Positions 62,678 to 64,000 of a DNA stretch of 64,000 bases are shown here, in pieces. Origin of the DNA: CALNYS01 sp942490855. Lineage in GTDB: Bacteria > Planctomycetota > Phycisphaerae > Phycisphaerales > UBA1924. The stretch's first letter is position 1, and each line of letters begins with the position of its first letter. The notes beneath the pieces are model-generated. The model searched no databases and was not told the DNA's origin. It saw only the letters and a program-made list of their open reading frames with translations. The position numbers were made by a program, and so were the translations under genes. The stretch spans positions 186,001-250,000 of the forward strand of contig CALNYS010000005.1 in assembly GCA_942490855.1 (NCBI GenBank). Reading direction: 5' to 3'.

Positions 62678-63619
62678 TTGCACACCCGCCCCCTCGCCGC
62701 CCTCGTCCTCCTCGCCGCCGCGGGCGTGTCCGCCGACACGATCCGCCTCACCGACGGCGTCTCCATCGAGGCCCCCGTCGTCAAGGAGACCTCCAGAGCG
62801 ATCTGGGTGGACCTGGGCGACGAGATCGTCCGCATCCCCCGCGAGCGCATCGAGTCCGTCGAGACCAGCGACGCCCCCGCCGCCGCGACCAACGACAACG
62901 CCGGGCGCCTCTACCACGCCGACGCACAGCTCGTCGAACGCTCCCCCGAGCAGCAGTCCAAACGCCTCGGCGGCGCGGTCGTCAAGATCGCCACCCCCGT
63001 CGCGACCGGGTCGGGCTTCATCACCCACCCCGACGGCTACGTCATCACCAACGCCCACGTCGTGCAGGGCGAGACGGACATCCGCTGCATCGTCTTCGAA
63101 GAACGCGCCGGCATCATCAAACGCCGCACCATCGAGGACGTCGAGATCCTCGCCGTCAACGACCACTTCGACCTCGCCCTCCTGCGCATGACCCACCCCG
63201 ACGGCGAGACCTTCCCCTCCGTCGCGGTGCAGGTCGCCGACGAGCTCGACGCCGGCGAGGAGGTCTTCGCGATCGGCGCCCCGCTCGGCCTCGAGCGCAC
63301 CCTCAGCTCCGGCGTCATCGCCACCACCCTGCGCAGCTTCGAGGGCGTCCCCTACATCCAGACCACCACGCAGATCAACCCCGGGAACTCCGGCGGCCCG
63401 CTCTTTAACCTCGCGGGCGAAGTGATCGGCGTCACCAACATGAAGATCCCCTTCGGCGAGGGGCTGGGCTTCGCGATCCCCGCCCGCTACGTCCGCGACT
63501 TCCTCGACAACCACGAGGCCTTCGCCTACGACGCCGACAACCCCAACTCCGGGCACACCTACCACCGCGCCCCCGAGCGCAAACGCCTCGGCGTCGCCCC
63601 CCAGCTCAACGATCGATAA
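62678..63619 (+). CDS. HtrA-like trypsin-family serine protease without PDZ domain
   Basis: 313 residues from TTG 62678, chosen because GGAG lies 7 bp upstream and the signal peptide (TRPLAALVLLAAAGVSA) begins there. Catalytic His in VITNAHVVQGE, Asp in NDHFDLALLRM, Ser in NPGNSGGPLFNL; the order and spacing are those of DegP/HtrA proteases. The N-terminal ~60 residues (IRLTDGVSIEAPVVKETS) form a small beta domain, and no PDZ domain follows. Periplasmic protein quality control or processing. Confidence 0.85.
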   Translation: MHTRPLAALVLLAAAGVSADTIRLTDGVSIEAPVVKETSRAIWVDLGDEIVRIPRERIESVETSDAPAAATNDNAGRLYHADAQLVERSPEQQSKRLGGAVVKIATPVATGSGFITHPDGYVITNAHVVQGETDIRCIVFEERAGIIKRRTIEDVEILAVNDHFDLALLRMTHPDGETFPSVAVQVADELDAGEEVFAIGAPLGLERTLSSGVIATTLRSFEGVPYIQTTTQINPGNSGGPLFNLAGEVIGVTNMKIPFGEGLGFAIPARYVRDFLDNHEAFAYDADNPNSGHTYHRAPERKRLGVAPQLNDR

Positions 63620-63629
63620 AGGAACACCC

Positions 63630-64000
63630 ATGCTCCGCACGCTCCCCCTGCTCGCGCTGGCGTTGGCTGCCCCCGCGCCCGCCGCCGACCTGACCATCGA
63701 CGACATCGCCCCGCCCGAGACGATCCTCGTCGCGCGCGTCAGCGACTGGTCCGCGATGCGCGCCGCGCTCGAGGAAACCCCCCTCTGGGCCGCGAGCGAG
63801 CGCGACAGCGTGCGCGCCTGGCTCACCGGTCTCTGGGAGGGCGAGGCCTTCGAGAGCCTCCGCGAAGAACTCGCCGCGCTCGAGATCGAAGCCGACGAGA
63901 TCCCCCTCCCCAGCGGGCGCGTCGGCCTCGCGATCTGGAACGCCGGCGACGAGGAGGGCTTCTTCATCCCCGCCTACTGCTTCGTCGCCGACTTCGGCGA
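63630..64000 (+). CDS. Exported protein, N-terminal part only
   Basis: ATG 63630, 10 bp after the protease stop, reading off the right edge. Signal peptide LRTLPLLALALAAPAPAADL. The visible part (DDIAPPETILVARVSDWSAM, LEETPLWAASERDSVRAWL, GRVGLAIWNAGDEEG) is similar in style to the DUF3352-like protein at 22476-24647. Probably co-transcribed with the protease. Confidence 0.65.
   Translation, partial: MLRTLPLLALALAAPAPAADLTIDDIAPPETILVARVSDWSAMRAALEETPLWAASERDSVRAWLTGLWEGEAFESLREELAALEIEADEIPLPSGRVGLAIWNAGDEEGFFIPAYCFVADFG

Noticed and set aside
60293..63619. Long frame opposite the FG-GAP gene joined to the protease
   Set aside because: The part before 62678 is antisense to a well-supported FG-GAP gene and has His/Arg-rich composition typical of GC-rich shadows.

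Overview
The window is high-GC bacterial DNA that looks like a planctomycete of the class Phycisphaerae. The main reasons are the many secreted proteins ending in type I dockerin-like EF-hand modules of the form DLNGDGVVDSSDLAxLLAAW, PEP-CTERM-like tails (VPxPG, hydrophobic stretch, Arg cluster), an H-X9-DG pseudopilin, and lpxB (an outer membrane with lipid A). Several genes carry one-base or two-base frame breaks (dnaJ, a DEAD-box helicase tail, a kef-type antiporter, three exported proteins or their neighbours, and aspS with many), so the sequence probably comes from an imperfect draft or metagenome assembly. Protein descriptions below allow for this.

Chromosomal backbone. 1-6.4 kb: dnaJ-like, a TIM-barrel-like protein, a membrane protein, nth and recX in an overlapping run, then two exported dockerin proteins. 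16.2-25.8 kb: PEP-CTERM-like proteins, an RhlE-type helicase with a good promoter and a 130-nt leader, a choice-of-anchor-B dockerin protein, a large exported protein and lpxB. 25.9-36.5 kb: aspS, a DAACS symporter, an NAD(P)-binding epimerase-like protein, a Kef-type antiporter, trxB and ald. 36.5-46.1 kb: three related dockerin proteins, a cobalamin riboswitch followed by three exported-protein genes, glutamine synthetase type III and a GNAT protein. 56.8-64 kb: DUF1569, dockerin, PD40, redoxin, FG-GAP and HtrA-like protease genes.

Two integrated elements of about 10 kb interrupt this backbone. Element 1 (6511-16172) sits in the 3' end of tRNA-Leu(UAA), is bounded by a 21-bp direct repeat, and carries on one strand: a small ORF, a Y-family polymerase, an SRAP protein, a SIR2-HerA antiphage pair, an AlpA-like HTH protein, a DUF3987 primase-helicase and the integrase. 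Element 2 (46083-56775) sits in a tRNA with CAU anticodon, is bounded by a 52-bp direct repeat, and carries integrase plus AlpA-like HTH on one strand, diverging from small genes, a second tyrosine recombinase, a candidate short counter-transcribed RNA, a winged-helix/Rep-like/DnaB replication operon and a Sel1-repeat membrane protein. Neither has capsid or tail genes, so both resemble satellite or integrative-plasmid elements.

The most interesting locus is 40.08-43.28 kb. A clear cobalamin riboswitch precedes a PEP-CTERM-anchored beta-propeller-like protein (comparable in design to BtuG), a dockerin-tagged surface protein resembling a family found next to btuB in Bacteroidetes, and a pseudopilin whose only plausible start is ATC. 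This suggests a B12 surface-capture system built on planctomycete anchoring modules.
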